Positions 55,816-64,000 of a stretch of 64,000 nucleotides of DNA are shown here, in pieces; position 1 is the first letter of the stretch; every line of letters starts with the position of its first letter. The notes under the pieces are model-generated. The model saw nothing but the letters and a program-made list of their open reading frames with translations, was not told the origin of the DNA and searched no databases. The translations under genes were made by a program, and so were the position numbers. Origin of the DNA: Bacteroidales bacterium. Lineage in GTDB: Bacteria > Bacteroidota > Bacteroidia > Bacteroidales > M50B96. The stretch spans positions 1 through 64,000 of the forward strand of contig JAGYLP010000005.1 in the NCBI GenBank assembly GCA_018401015.1, given 5' to 3'.

Positions 55816-57507
55816 ATGCTTCGTTCACTCCTTATTCAGGATTTCATACTCATCGACTACCTGGAGATTGATTTTCGTACCGGGTTGAACATAATTACCG
55901 GCGAAACAGGAGCCGGCAAATCGATTATTCTTGGAGCGCTGGGTCTTCTGCAGGGGAATAGAGCCGATACCGAAAGCTTAGGCGATAAGAACAAAAAATG
56001 CATCATCGAAGCACGATTCAACCTTAACCAAGGCCATTTGAAATCGCTATTCGAAAAACTGGAACTCGATTACGACACCGATTGCATCCTTCGTCGCGAA
56101 ATTAGCCCCCAAGGCAGGTCGCGCGCCTTTGTTAACGACACCCCGGTAAACCTGCAAATCCTGAAAACCGTTGCCGGCGAACTCTTCGATATTCATTCCC
56201 AACACCAAAGCCTACTGCTGGCCAATCCGGATTTTCGAATGCAACTCATCGATACGAAAGCGGGAATCAAATCGCTCGCTCAAGAGTATCAGAAAAACTA
56301 TCAGTCTTATTTGGAAGGATTGGCAGTGCTCAGACAGCAAGTAAGCCGAATCGAACAGGCTAAAATGGAAGAGGATTATTGGCATTTTCAACTCGAACAA
56401 TTAGCCGACTTACCCTTCCGCGACGCAAACGAACACCTTCAAACCGAAGAGGAATTCGAAGAATTAAGTCATGCCGAAGAAATTCAACGGTCGTTGAGCG
56501 AATGCATCGAACTCATCGACAGTAGCGAGATGAGTATTTTATCCAGTTTGCATCTGGTAAAAAACGCCCTCGACCAGGCAAGCCGGTACTCACCGCGAGC
56601 CAGAGAACTGAGCAGCCGAATCGAGCAGGTTCGCATCGAACTCAAGGACCTTGTACAGGAAGCTATCCATGTTTCGGAAAGCACCCATTTTCAACCCGAC
56701 ACGCTCGAAAGCCTCCGACAAAAGCTCGATATCTTGAATACGCAACTACTCAAACATCGGGTAAACAGTCTGGAAGAACTCCTCGATTTACAGAAGGAAA
56801 TGCAGGGAAAGCTGGGAAATATCAGCTCGCTCGAAGAAGAAGCTGCTGCAATGAAAAAAAACCTCGACCAACTCAAAGCGAACCTGGTAGAACAAGCCAC
56901 CCACCTTCATTCGAAACGAGAGGAAGTTCTGCCTCAAATAGACACGTATGTTAGCTCCAACCTCCGTAATCTAGGGATAAAACAAGCTCATTTCGAGATT
57001 CAACTCGATCAAGCCTCCGATCTTTCCACGCACGGATTCGATTCTTCGCAATTTCTTTTTACAGCCAATAAACAACAAAAAGCTCGTGAGGTAAGTAAAG
57101 TAGCCAGCGGCGGAGAGCTTTCGAGAATCATGCTCTGCCTCAAATCCTTACACGCTGAGGCGGGCAACTACCCTACCCTCATCTTCGACGAAATCGATAC
57201 CGGCGTAAGCGGCGAAATAGCCCATAAAGTGGGTGGAATTGTGCGGCAAATAGCTATCGATACACAAGTTATAAATATCACCCACCTTCCGCAGGTTGCA
57301 GCACATGGCGATAGCCATTACCTGGTTTTTAAAGACGAAGCCACCAATACCACCGGCATCAAAGAACTAAACAAGGATGAACGGAAACTGGAAATTGCTA
57401 AAATGCTCAGTGGCGCTCAAGTGGACGATACCGCACTGGAACATGCAGCAAAACTGCTTCAAGAAAGTAAGTTTCAGCACTCCACCTCTAATAAGTCTCA
57501 AGCTTAA
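55816..57507 (+). CDS. recN: DNA repair protein RecN
   Basis: RecN is an SMC-like ATPase that acts in double-strand break repair. The 563-residue product has the N-terminal Walker A GETGAGKSIILGALG (about 30-44), a Q-loop region with FDIHSQHQSLLL, two long coiled-coil arms (about 150-410), the signature VASGGELSRIMLCLKSL and the Walker B LIFDEIDTGVSGE. It starts 11 nt behind the DUF4835 gene and ends 11 nt before aroE, so it is translated from the same message. No LexA box is visible. Confidence 0.96.
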   Translation: MLRSLLIQDFILIDYLEIDFRTGLNIITGETGAGKSIILGALGLLQGNRADTESLGDKNKKCIIEARFNLNQGHLKSLFEKLELDYDTDCILRREISPQGRSRAFVNDTPVNLQILKTVAGELFDIHSQHQSLLLANPDFRMQLIDTKAGIKSLAQEYQKNYQSYLEGLAVLRQQVSRIEQAKMEEDYWHFQLEQLADLPFRDANEHLQTEEEFEELSHAEEIQRSLSECIELIDSSEMSILSSLHLVKNALDQASRYSPRARELSSRIEQVRIELKDLVQEAIHVSESTHFQPDTLESLRQKLDILNTQLLKHRVNSLEELLDLQKEMQGKLGNISSLEEEAAAMKKNLDQLKANLVEQATHLHSKREEVLPQIDTYVSSNLRNLGIKQAHFEIQLDQASDLSTHGFDSSQFLFTANKQQKAREVSKVASGGELSRIMLCLKSLHAEAGNYPTLIFDEIDTGVSGEIAHKVGGIVRQIAIDTQVINITHLPQVAAHGDSHYLVFKDEATNTTGIKELNKDERKLEIAKMLSGAQVDDTALEHAAKLLQESKFQHSTSNKSQA

Positions 57508-57518
57508 GCTACACCTTC

Positions 57519-58280
57519 ATGATCCGTTTCGGTTTAATCGGGAAATCGCTGCAACATTCATTCTCGAAGCAGTACTTCACAAAAAAATGGGCTGAACTCG
57601 GTCTTAGCGAAACGTATCGCTACGATAATTTCGAGCTCCAACGCCTCGATGAGCTGGATGCGCTTATCCGCAAGCATGAAAACCTTCGAGGATTTAACGT
57701 TACCATTCCCTATAAATCGGAAATCCTTGCATACTGCAGTGATTGGTCGCCGGAAGTGGAAGCGATTGGAGCTTGCAACACCATCCTTATTCAACGAACC
57801 GGAAAGGATTATCGACTGAAAGCCTTTAATACTGATGTTATTGGCTTCGATTCCTATTTCGACTACCTGCCGTTGTCGATTTCTAAAGCCATCATTTTCG
57901 GAAGCGGCGGTGCAAGCAAAGCAGTGCAGTGGGTACTCAAGCAACGGCACATATCCTTTCGGGTTGTTAGCCGCCTAAAGCTGAGTGAAACCACCCTCAC
58001 TTATCAGGAATTAACAAACAAGCATTTCCGTGAATATCCGCTTCTCATCCAAACCACTCCGCTTGGAATGTTCCCGAAGTTAGACGAAACACTGCCAATT
58101 CCTTACGATGAACTTGACGAAAATAACATCCTAATCGACTTGATTTACAACCCGGCAGAAACTCTCTTCCTTGCAGAAGGTCGCGAACGTGGAGCAAAAA
58201 CCTGGAACGGAGAATTAATGTTGATTAACCAGGCTGAGGCAGCTTGGTCCATCTTTCATCAAGCAGATTCCAATTCCTGA
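57519..58280 (+). CDS. aroE: Shikimate dehydrogenase
   Basis: AroE reduces 3-dehydroshikimate to shikimate with NADPH in aromatic amino acid synthesis. The 253-residue product has the substrate-binding GKSLQHSFSKQYF (about 7-19), the catalytic Lys in NVTIPYKSEIL (about 62-72), the Rossmann loop IFGSGGASKA, and the NGELMLINQA segment near the end. It is the last gene of the bamD string. Its final 22 bases overlap the convergent tcdA gene, with no terminator between. Confidence 0.93.
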   Translation: MIRFGLIGKSLQHSFSKQYFTKKWAELGLSETYRYDNFELQRLDELDALIRKHENLRGFNVTIPYKSEILAYCSDWSPEVEAIGACNTILIQRTGKDYRLKAFNTDVIGFDSYFDYLPLSISKAIIFGSGGASKAVQWVLKQRHISFRVVSRLKLSETTLTYQELTNKHFREYPLLIQTTPLGMFPKLDETLPIPYDELDENNILIDLIYNPAETLFLAEGRERGAKTWNGELMLINQAEAAWSIFHQADSNS

Positions 58281-59005
58281 CCACCACTCACATCCAACAA
58301 TAAATCCCGAATCACTACCGAGGTCATGTACATGCCAAACAATCCAGGCATATACGAAATGGTTCCAACATTCGATTTTTTATTTGTTTCGTTTGGGGTG
58401 AGGATTACCTTGCTCTTATCGATTTCCTCGGCCGAAAAAACCACCTTAACACCTTTATAAACACCTAGCTTATGCAAACGCTTCCGAAGCATCCGAGCCA
58501 ACGGATCGTTGTACGATTTGGAAATGTCTTTGATTCGGATTTGTTCCGGATCGAACTTCCCACCGGCCCCCATCGAGGAAACAATCCGATGTTTTCGTTT
58601 GAGACTATGATAAATCAGAAAGATTTTAGGAGCAAGCGTATCAATCGCATCCACCACATAATCGAAGGGAAAATCTAAAATATCCTCCATGCGGTCGTCC
58701 TTAATGTACTCGGGAATTACTATCAGGGCAAGATCCGGGTTAATATCCAGTAATCGCTTTGCCATTACTTCCGCTTTCATTTCGCCCTGAGTTGAAACTA
58801 AAGCAGCCAGCTGGCGGTTCCGATTACTTTCCTGCACCCGATCGCCATCTACAATCGTTAGTTTTCCGATACCTGCCCTTACTAACATTTCAGCCGCAAA
58901 GGCACCTACCCCACCTAGACCTACAACCAACACATGAGCATCTGCCAAACGTCGCAACTCATCATCGCTCAACAGCATAGCCGTACGACTCAACCATTCA
59001 TTCAT
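58259..59005 (-). CDS. tcdA: tRNA threonylcarbamoyladenosine dehydratase
   Basis: TcdA (YgdL/CsdL) is an E1-like enzyme that cyclises t6A to ct6A at tRNA position 37. The 248-residue product has the ATP-binding GLGGVGAFAAEMLVRAGIG (about 30-48), the adenylate-contact DGDRVQESNRNRQ (about 53-65) and the VVDAIDTLAPK segment. These mark the ThiF/MoeB/TcdA group, and the length fits TcdA. It lies 3 nt after the TatD gene in a three-gene minus-strand unit. Confidence 0.87.
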   Translation of the reverse strand: MNEWLSRTAMLLSDDELRRLADAHVLVVGLGGVGAFAAEMLVRAGIGKLTIVDGDRVQESNRNRQLAALVSTQGEMKAEVMAKRLLDINPDLALIVIPEYIKDDRMEDILDFPFDYVVDAIDTLAPKIFLIYHSLKRKHRIVSSMGAGGKFDPEQIRIKDISKSYNDPLARMLRKRLHKLGVYKGVKVVFSAEEIDKSKVILTPNETNKKSNVGTISYMPGLFGMYMTSVVIRDLLLDVSGGQELESA

Positions 59006-59008
59006 GCT

Positions 59009-59665
59009 TTATTTCTGCTTAAATACGATTTGAAAATTTGTAAAAAGCTGCGCTTTCAAGGACGGTAAAGATAATTTCAATTGCCTACTCACCTGCTCAT
59101 AATGCTCCTGAATACTTTGCTCAAAATCGTCGGTTTCGAGTAAAAGCCTATTCATAGGAATGTTGGGTAAAAAGGAGGATTTATGAAGATGCCTCGGACT
59201 AATCGAAAACCAACAGCCCAAAGCAGCTAATTGCGCGGTTTGAAAAGCATTTCCGAAATAATCGTGCAGGATCCATCCTTGCGACGGACGCAGGGATTTT
59301 CGGAAAGCAGCAATATCGCTATAGGATTTAACACTGTGTATGATAAGTGGTAAGGCAAAAGTTTCGGACTGCTTTTGATGCGCTAAAAAAACCTGTTTCT
59401 GAAGATCAAAATCAGTCGTAATGGTCCGATCCAATCCACACTCTCCTATAGCAGAAAGTTTTCCCGTTTGGGCTAAGTCGATAATCGATAACAAGGATTC
59501 GTCCCAGTTTTCAGGGATATACCAAGGATGAATGCCTGTCGATAAAAATCCGTGCGTGAACTCAGGCAACTCCTGCCCTACAATCCAATTATATACGGCC
59601 CACGTTTCACTCGAAGGAATACGATGCGTATGTACGTCGATATAGGGAACTTCCTCCACATCCAT
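59009..59665 (-). CDS. TatD family metal-dependent hydrolase
   Basis: The 218-residue product is a TatD-type amidohydrolase with the metal-binding YIDVHTHR (about 8-15), GECGLDR (about 96-102) and a late LLLETDDFEQS motif. TatD proteins are deoxyribonucleases or D-aminoacyl-type hydrolases acting in DNA repair or fragmentation; the precise substrate here is open. It is shorter than the typical 260 residues and its first motif is HTHR rather than HCHL. The start codon overlaps the stop of the DUF1343 gene, so the two are translationally coupled. Confidence 0.85.
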   Translation of the reverse strand: MDVEEVPYIDVHTHRIPSSETWAVYNWIVGQELPEFTHGFLSTGIHPWYIPENWDESLLSIIDLAQTGKLSAIGECGLDRTITTDFDLQKQVFLAHQKQSETFALPLIIHSVKSYSDIAAFRKSLRPSQGWILHDYFGNAFQTAQLAALGCWFSISPRHLHKSSFLPNIPMNRLLLETDDFEQSIQEHYEQVSRQLKLSLPSLKAQLFTNFQIVFKQK

Positions 59666-60885
59666 TAGGGGTATAGATAATACGATTTACTAAGTGATTC
59701 AAATTCGTTTAAGCCAGACCGCCAACTGTCGCGAATCGCTTTAACCGATAAACCGGCTTCCATTTGCAGGCGAAGCTCGCTCCCACCGGCAAGCACATCG
59801 AAGAAAGGAATAAAAAAATCGGAATCGTTTTTAAAATACTGATAAGCATCGAGCAAATAGCTCATATTCAATTGCCTACTCATATACACCCGTTCACCTT
59901 CGCCCTGCAAGGATTTTCCTCGACAAAGCTTGTCCTGATGCTTCGGATTAAGCGCAAAGCCCGGAATACTTTGTGGGGTAAACTCAAAAGGTCCTTCAAA
60001 TTCCGGATGTCCGAATACCTCAAAAGGATGATCGGTTCCCCTGCCGATGCTCATTTTCGTTCCCTCAAACAAGCATAAACTGGCGTACAAATAAATTGCA
60101 TTTTGATTAGCCAAATTAGGCGAAGGAGCTACAGGCAATTCATACGGTTTATTCGGAAGATACTGTTCGCATGCAATAACAGTGAGGTCAGGCAGGCCAG
60201 TGGTGTTGAGCCAGGCCTCACCCACAAGCATTTGAGCATATTCGCCAATGGTGAGACCATGCAGAATGGGAACCGGATGCATACAAACAAATGAGGGTTT
60301 CTTCAAATCCGGGATGTTTCCATCCACGATTCGTCCGTTTGGATTAGGACGATCGAGCACCATCACCGGTATGCCTGCATCGGAGCAAGCTTCCAGCAAA
60401 TAATGCAAAGTGCTGGTGTAGGTATAAAAACGAACGCCGACATCCTGCAAATCAAATAGCATGATATCAATGCCTTCGAGCTGCTCAGGCTTCGGCTTAC
60501 GATTACTTCCATAAAGGGAGACGATAGGCAGGCCTGTTCGCTGATCCGTTTGATGATCGACCTTCTCTCCGGCTTCTGCCTGACCGCGAAAGCCATGTTC
60601 CGGACTATAAATCCTCACCAGCTCAACCCCAACTGCCATCAAGGTATCGACTAAATGAACCTCGCCAACCATTCCGGTTTGATTCGTCAGAACGCCTACT
60701 TTCTTCCCTTCGAGCAAAGGCAAATAAACCTCCATGCGTTCCGCTCCGGTTCGAAATCCGGCCTCGGGAGTATTTTCAACGTAGGTTATTTCAGCTTTAA
60801 GATCCTGCTTAATAAGCCGATTATCAGCCTGCGAAAAGAAGCTTGCCCAAAGCGTTAGACTTAGCCAAAAAATGTATTTCATCAA
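59665..60885 (-). CDS. Exported DUF1343 (NamZ-like) protein
   Basis: The 406-residue product has a signal peptide (WLSLTLWASFFSQA) and the DUF1343 domain with VGVLTNQTGMVG, the EHGFRGQAEAGEKVDHQTD loop and VLDRPNPNGRIVDGN. The founding member NamZ (YbbC) of Bacillus subtilis is an exo-N-acetylmuramidase that trims MurNAc from peptidoglycan fragments. By family, this protein likely recycles wall sugars in the periplasm. It heads an operon with TatD and TcdA, and its last base is shared with the TatD start codon. Confidence 0.87.
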   Translation of the reverse strand: MMKYIFWLSLTLWASFFSQADNRLIKQDLKAEITYVENTPEAGFRTGAERMEVYLPLLEGKKVGVLTNQTGMVGEVHLVDTLMAVGVELVRIYSPEHGFRGQAEAGEKVDHQTDQRTGLPIVSLYGSNRKPKPEQLEGIDIMLFDLQDVGVRFYTYTSTLHYLLEACSDAGIPVMVLDRPNPNGRIVDGNIPDLKKPSFVCMHPVPILHGLTIGEYAQMLVGEAWLNTTGLPDLTVIACEQYLPNKPYELPVAPSPNLANQNAIYLYASLCLFEGTKMSIGRGTDHPFEVFGHPEFEGPFEFTPQSIPGFALNPKHQDKLCRGKSLQGEGERVYMSRQLNMSYLLDAYQYFKNDSDFFIPFFDVLAGGSELRLQMEAGLSVKAIRDSWRSGLNEFESLSKSYYLYP

Positions 60886-60925
60886 TCAATTCGTTTTAGT
60901 TTTCAGCAATAATCACTTTTAACAC

Positions 60926-60933
60926 ACAAAAGT
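60926..60933 (-). promoter_or_regulatory. -7 box for the DUF1343 operon
   Basis: Minus-strand reading gives TACTTTTG, a full TAnnTTTG match 41 nt before the DUF1343 start codon. No good -33 TTG was found at the usual distance. Confidence 0.45.
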
Positions 60934-61153
60934 ATTTACTTCAAATACAGCTCATTACACCTTTACCATCGTAACTCTCTATCGCTATTCACCTCGAGAG
61001 GAAGGGTGAATCCTGCCGGGTTTTTCGGTTGGAAGGCTGATAAGATTCGGGTTTCAACAACGACTTACGCTCCTAGTCGCAACCCATTTTTACGAGCCTA
61101 AAGATAATGGCTACATACTTATACAACATCTTTTTCGTAAGAAAAGGATCATT

Positions 61154-61161
61154 ATATTTGG
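61154..61161 (+). promoter_or_regulatory. -7 box for the ferredoxin-like gene
   Basis: TATATTTG fits TAnnTTTG, 124 nt before the ATG at 61286. This would leave a leader of about 120 nt. Confidence 0.35.
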
Positions 61162-61285
61162 TACTGAAATACCCAATAAAGAAATCGATTAATCTCAGCG
61201 AATCTGCATAGCAACAAACATCTCATTCGGGTAAATATCGACCGATTTTAAGTACATCATTTCCTAATTAAACGAATAATTCAAC

Positions 61286-62206
61286 ATGGCAATAAGAGAA
61301 ATTGTAAGTATAGACCGAGAGTTATGCAATGGGTGCGAAGAATGCATTCCGAACTGCCACGAAGGAGCGCTACAAATGATCGATGGAAAAGCGACACTGG
61401 TGAGTGAATTACTTTGCGACGGGTTGGGCGCCTGTATTGGACATTGTCCGGTAGGAGCGATTACCATCGAGCTAAGGGAAGCAGCTCCCTATAGCGAAAC
61501 GCTCGCCATTCAGTCGATGATTCCCATGGGTCGAAACGTCATCAAGGCCCATCTAACTCATTTGCTTGAACATAAGCAACAAGTATATTTTGACGAAGGA
61601 AAAAATTATTTGCTGCAACAGGCTGCAGAAATCCCCTGGGATGTAAAAGCTCTGCTTTCCGAGGTACAGGTATTAGCGCATCCACTTTTAGGTGCACGCA
61701 AACCTGTGCTGAATAAAAAGCCTACCATATTGAATCAATCGCAAGGAGGAGGATGTATGAGTAAACAATCCTTTCAGTTCGAAGCTCCGGCGAGAAAGCA
61801 GGAACAAAATATAGAGCAAGCTTCCGAGCTTCGGCAGTGGCCCGTTCAAATGCATTTAATCAATCCGAGCGCAGCCTATTTTAAGCATTCCGACCTATTA
61901 CTAGCCGCCGACTGTGTGGGGTATGCTCTCGGCAACTTCCACTCTACCTGGCTCAAAGACAAAAGCTTATGCATTGCTTGCCCAAAGCTTGATTCGAACA
62001 CCGGTAGCTATATCGATAAACTAACTCAACTAATCGATCATGCCGAAATAGCCAGTTTAACCCTGATGGTGATGGAAGTTCCCTGTTGCAGTGGCTTAGC
62101 AAAGATGGTTGAAGTGGCCCTTGCACAAAGCAAACGCGAAATACCCTGGAAGGTTGCTATGGTTGGAATTAAAGGAGAAATTTTGTCGGTTACTCAACAA
62201 AACTAG
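61286..62206 (+). CDS. 4Fe-4S ferredoxin-domain protein
   Basis: The 306-residue product starts with a ferredoxin domain. The first cluster motif is the regular CNGCEECIPNC (14-24). The second has an altered spacing in CDGLGACIGHCP (about 44-55), as known from a group of anaerobe-type ferredoxin proteins. The C-terminal half (about 180-306) has further cysteines in CIACPKLD and VPCCSGL and a conserved hydrophobic core. It may transfer electrons to or from an unknown partner in the cytoplasm. No redox partner gene is adjacent. The 3' end overlaps the convergent folK gene by 17 bp. Confidence 0.82.
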   Translation: MAIREIVSIDRELCNGCEECIPNCHEGALQMIDGKATLVSELLCDGLGACIGHCPVGAITIELREAAPYSETLAIQSMIPMGRNVIKAHLTHLLEHKQQVYFDEGKNYLLQQAAEIPWDVKALLSEVQVLAHPLLGARKPVLNKKPTILNQSQGGGCMSKQSFQFEAPARKQEQNIEQASELRQWPVQMHLINPSAAYFKHSDLLLAADCVGYALGNFHSTWLKDKSLCIACPKLDSNTGSYIDKLTQLIDHAEIASLTLMVMEVPCCSGLAKMVEVALAQSKREIPWKVAMVGIKGEILSVTQQN

Positions 62207-62705
62207 GCTGAAATTCAAAATCGGAATATTTCTGAATATCGGAGGCATCGGAGCATTGTTCAAAAAGCTCCTTCATCGTTTTTCCAAGAACAGGATGCAC
62301 CATGTTTGGAACCAGGTCGAGCAAAGGAAGTAGAACAAAAAGTCGTTGATGCATGAGTCGATGCGGGATGCTTAAATCCGGTTCATGAATCACATCCTCT
62401 TCATAAAAGATAATGTCGATATCGAGTGTTCGGGACCGGTAAGTTGAACCATCTCGGACTCTTCCGAAGGATTCCTCTATCTGATGAATTAACTTAAGCA
62501 GTTCCCTTGGCATTAATTCCGTTTCGATTGCCACCGCCAGATTAAGAAAACGTTCCGGTACCGAAAAGCCCCAGGCCACTGATTCGTATAATGCCGAAAT
62601 CTGCTTTACATTGCCAGCTTCGATCGATAATCGAGACAAACCGTGTTGCAAGGTTTCCATTCGGTTTCCCAAATTACTTCCCATCGATAAAATGACTTGA
62701 GCCAT
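62190..62705 (-). CDS. folK: Hydroxymethyldihydropterin pyrophosphokinase
   Basis: FolK transfers pyrophosphate from ATP to 6-hydroxymethyl-7,8-dihydropterin in folate synthesis. The product contains SMGSNLGNRMETL at the N-terminus, the pterin-contacting FLNLAVAIET, and the ATP/metal motif TYRSRTLDIDIIFY with the two catalytic Asp residues. I place the start at 62705 (MAQVILSMG), which aligns with homologues and gives 171 residues; a start at 62792 adds a non-homologous 29-residue leader. It is a single gene, divergent from sppA. Confidence 0.93.
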   Translation of the reverse strand: MAQVILSMGSNLGNRMETLQHGLSRLSIEAGNVKQISALYESVAWGFSVPERFLNLAVAIETELMPRELLKLIHQIEESFGRVRDGSTYRSRTLDIDIIFYEEDVIHEPDLSIPHRLMHQRLFVLLPLLDLVPNMVHPVLGKTMKELFEQCSDASDIQKYSDFEFQPSFVE

Positions 62706-62924
62706 AGCTTCGAATATTTCCGGCAAACTTAGAAAGAAATCCATGAAAGCCCAGCTCCAACGAATGGAATGAATTATTAAGATTCTCAGCATTTTAGACT
62801 TTTTTAATGACTCCTACCTTCTTTTTTTTCAATTGCTTGTAGTACTTTCGGGCAAGGATTCGTTAAGGAATCGTGTCAATTTCACCATTTATCATCTCAT
62901 ACCATTCATTAATACGCTAAAACA

Positions 62925-64000
62925 ATGAAGCAATTCTTTAAATCTCTCTTTTCCAGCTTCCTGGGAACTATTCTAGCACTACTGGTGCTCTTTTTTATTC
63001 TGATGGGCAGCATTGCCGTACTCATACCCAAATCCGATCCGGTTAGCATCGACGACAACAGCATCCTGAGCTTAAACTTTTCCGGCCCTATTAGCGACCG
63101 CACTTCCGGCAACCCTTTCGAAGAAAGTAACTTCAATTTTATGTCGTTCGAAAATAAAGGCATGGGCTTGAACGAATTACTTGAAACCATCGATAAGGCG
63201 AAGCGCGACGATAAAATCAAAGGGATTTATGTTCAGCCGGGAAATATTCAGGCAGGAATGGCAACCATCGAAGAAATCCGCGATGCCTTAGCCGACTTCA
63301 AGACCTCCGGTAAATTCATTCTTAGCTACTCCGATTATTATCCGCAACGAGCGTATTATCTGGCATCGGTTGCCGATAAAATTTATCTCAATCCGCAAGG
63401 AGCGCTCGAGCACGTTGGTTTACGTTCCGAACTTATGTTTTTCAAAAAAGCCTTGGACAAGTATGGCATTGAACCGGAGATCATCCGCGGTAGCAATAAT
63501 AAGTTTAAGTCGGCGGTTGAACCTTTCATGTACGAAAAAATGAGCGATGCTAATCGTGAGCAAATGGAAACCTACATGGGTTCTCTGTGGAATAAAATGT
63601 TGCGTGAAATTAGCAGTTCGCGTAATATTTCGATCGATGAACTGAATCGCCTGGCCAACGAGTTGAGCATTGGTAATGCAAACGATGCAGTCAATTATGG
63701 ATTAGTCGATGCCACCAAATACCTCGACGAAGTGCATACCGAATTGAGTGTATTGATTGGTGAGGAAGCCGACGAAGAACCCGAACTGGTTTCTTACAGC
63801 GAATACAAAAACGCCCCCGACTTAAATCGCGAAATCAAAGGATTAGCCAAAAACAAAGTGGCAGTGATATATGCGAGTGGCGAAATTACGATGGGCAAAG
63901 GCAGTAGCACGGTAATTGGCTCCGAAGGTATTTCCGAAGCCATTCGCGAAGCCCGCAAGGACAGTGCGATTAAGGCGATTGTGCTTCGTGTTAACTCACC
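62925..64000 (+). CDS. sppA: Signal peptide peptidase SppA (N-terminal part, cut by window edge)
   Basis: The ATG at 62925 (MKQFFKSLFSSFLGTILALL) opens a frame that continues past base 64000 without a stop, giving about 358 residues. It has an N-terminal membrane anchor and the first SppA domain, with IKGIYVQPGNIQAGMATIEE and the LRSELMFFKKALDKYGIEPE block that carries the lysine region. It then begins the second domain (KVAVIYASGEITMG). This is the long, two-domain 67K-type SppA that degrades leftover signal peptides in the membrane. The catalytic Ser lies beyond the window. Confidence 0.93.
   Translation, partial: MKQFFKSLFSSFLGTILALLVLFFILMGSIAVLIPKSDPVSIDDNSILSLNFSGPISDRTSGNPFEESNFNFMSFENKGMGLNELLETIDKAKRDDKIKGIYVQPGNIQAGMATIEEIRDALADFKTSGKFILSYSDYYPQRAYYLASVADKIYLNPQGALEHVGLRSELMFFKKALDKYGIEPEIIRGSNNKFKSAVEPFMYEKMSDANREQMETYMGSLWNKMLREISSSRNISIDELNRLANELSIGNANDAVNYGLVDATKYLDEVHTELSVLIGEEADEEPELVSYSEYKNAPDLNREIKGLAKNKVAVIYASGEITMGKGSSTVIGSEGISEAIREARKDSAIKAIVLRVNS

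Larger units (their letters stand above)
60886..61285. other. Divergent intergenic region of 400 bp
   Basis: AT-rich region between the divergent DUF1343 and ferredoxin-like genes. It holds a -7 box for each side (listed separately). Between them I see no ORF or RNA gene; the middle (about 61,000-61,090) is less AT-rich, but I could not build a convincing fold there. Confidence 0.5.

Overview
The window is a chromosomal segment from a member of the Bacteroidota. Four things point there: an Asp/Glu-rich omega-like RpoZ in the order bamD-rpoZ-coaBC-DUF4835-recN, type B L31, GLUG/LamG surface-type proteins, and repeated TAnnTTTG-type -7 promoter boxes instead of TATAAT. Shine-Dalgarno motifs are mostly weak. 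I see no rRNA, tRNA, CRISPR array, prophage or complete insertion sequence. I cannot name the genus.

Layout. 1-658: a possible gene tail at the left edge, then about 400 nt without coding potential that may be a fragment of a structured RNA. 659-10 kb: a membrane-anchored TPR/AraC-type regulator and two large, related exported GLUG-repeat proteins, all on the minus strand. 10.3-25.9 kb: saccharopine dehydrogenase, a uracil-DNA glycosylase-like protein, MeaB, a double-DUF1573 protein, UvrA, an ECF sigma factor with a small acidic ORF, PEP carboxykinase, an ABC-F protein, a serine/threonine dehydratase, MlaD and an amidase. 26.1-33.3 kb: LptD, Fmt, an Omp85-type barrel and a TPR/LuxR-like regulator. 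33.5-40.7 kb: dnaX, convergent with a very large exported protein of unknown function, then PrmA. 40.9-52.2 kb: L31, a GlmU-like nucleotidyltransferase, Lon, HutI, PheT, a DUF2079 membrane protein and Pgi. 52.3-58.3 kb: the bamD-rpoZ-coaBC-DUF4835-recN-aroE gene string. 58.3-64 kb: TcdA, TatD and a DUF1343 (NamZ-like) operon, a ferredoxin-like protein, FolK, and SppA cut by the window edge.

Functional themes. Most genes are housekeeping. Envelope biogenesis recurs: LptD faces an amidase-MlaD operon, and BamD, an Omp85 protein, the giant exported protein, DUF1343/NamZ and SppA add to it. DNA maintenance is represented by UvrA, RecN, DnaX and the UDG-like protein.

The most striking signal is about 34,690-35,510. 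There the ends of two convergent genes, the tau C-terminal domain of dnaX and the C-terminus of the giant exported protein, are each split over several reading frames while the amino-acid sequence stays recognisable. This looks like a patch of indel errors in the sequence, although recent decay is possible. Just upstream, dnaX carries a run of ten A residues with a stop close behind in both alternative frames, as expected for a programmed tau/gamma slippage site. I did not find a clearly new multi-gene system; the best uncharacterised candidates are the 1454-residue exported protein and the GLUG pair.
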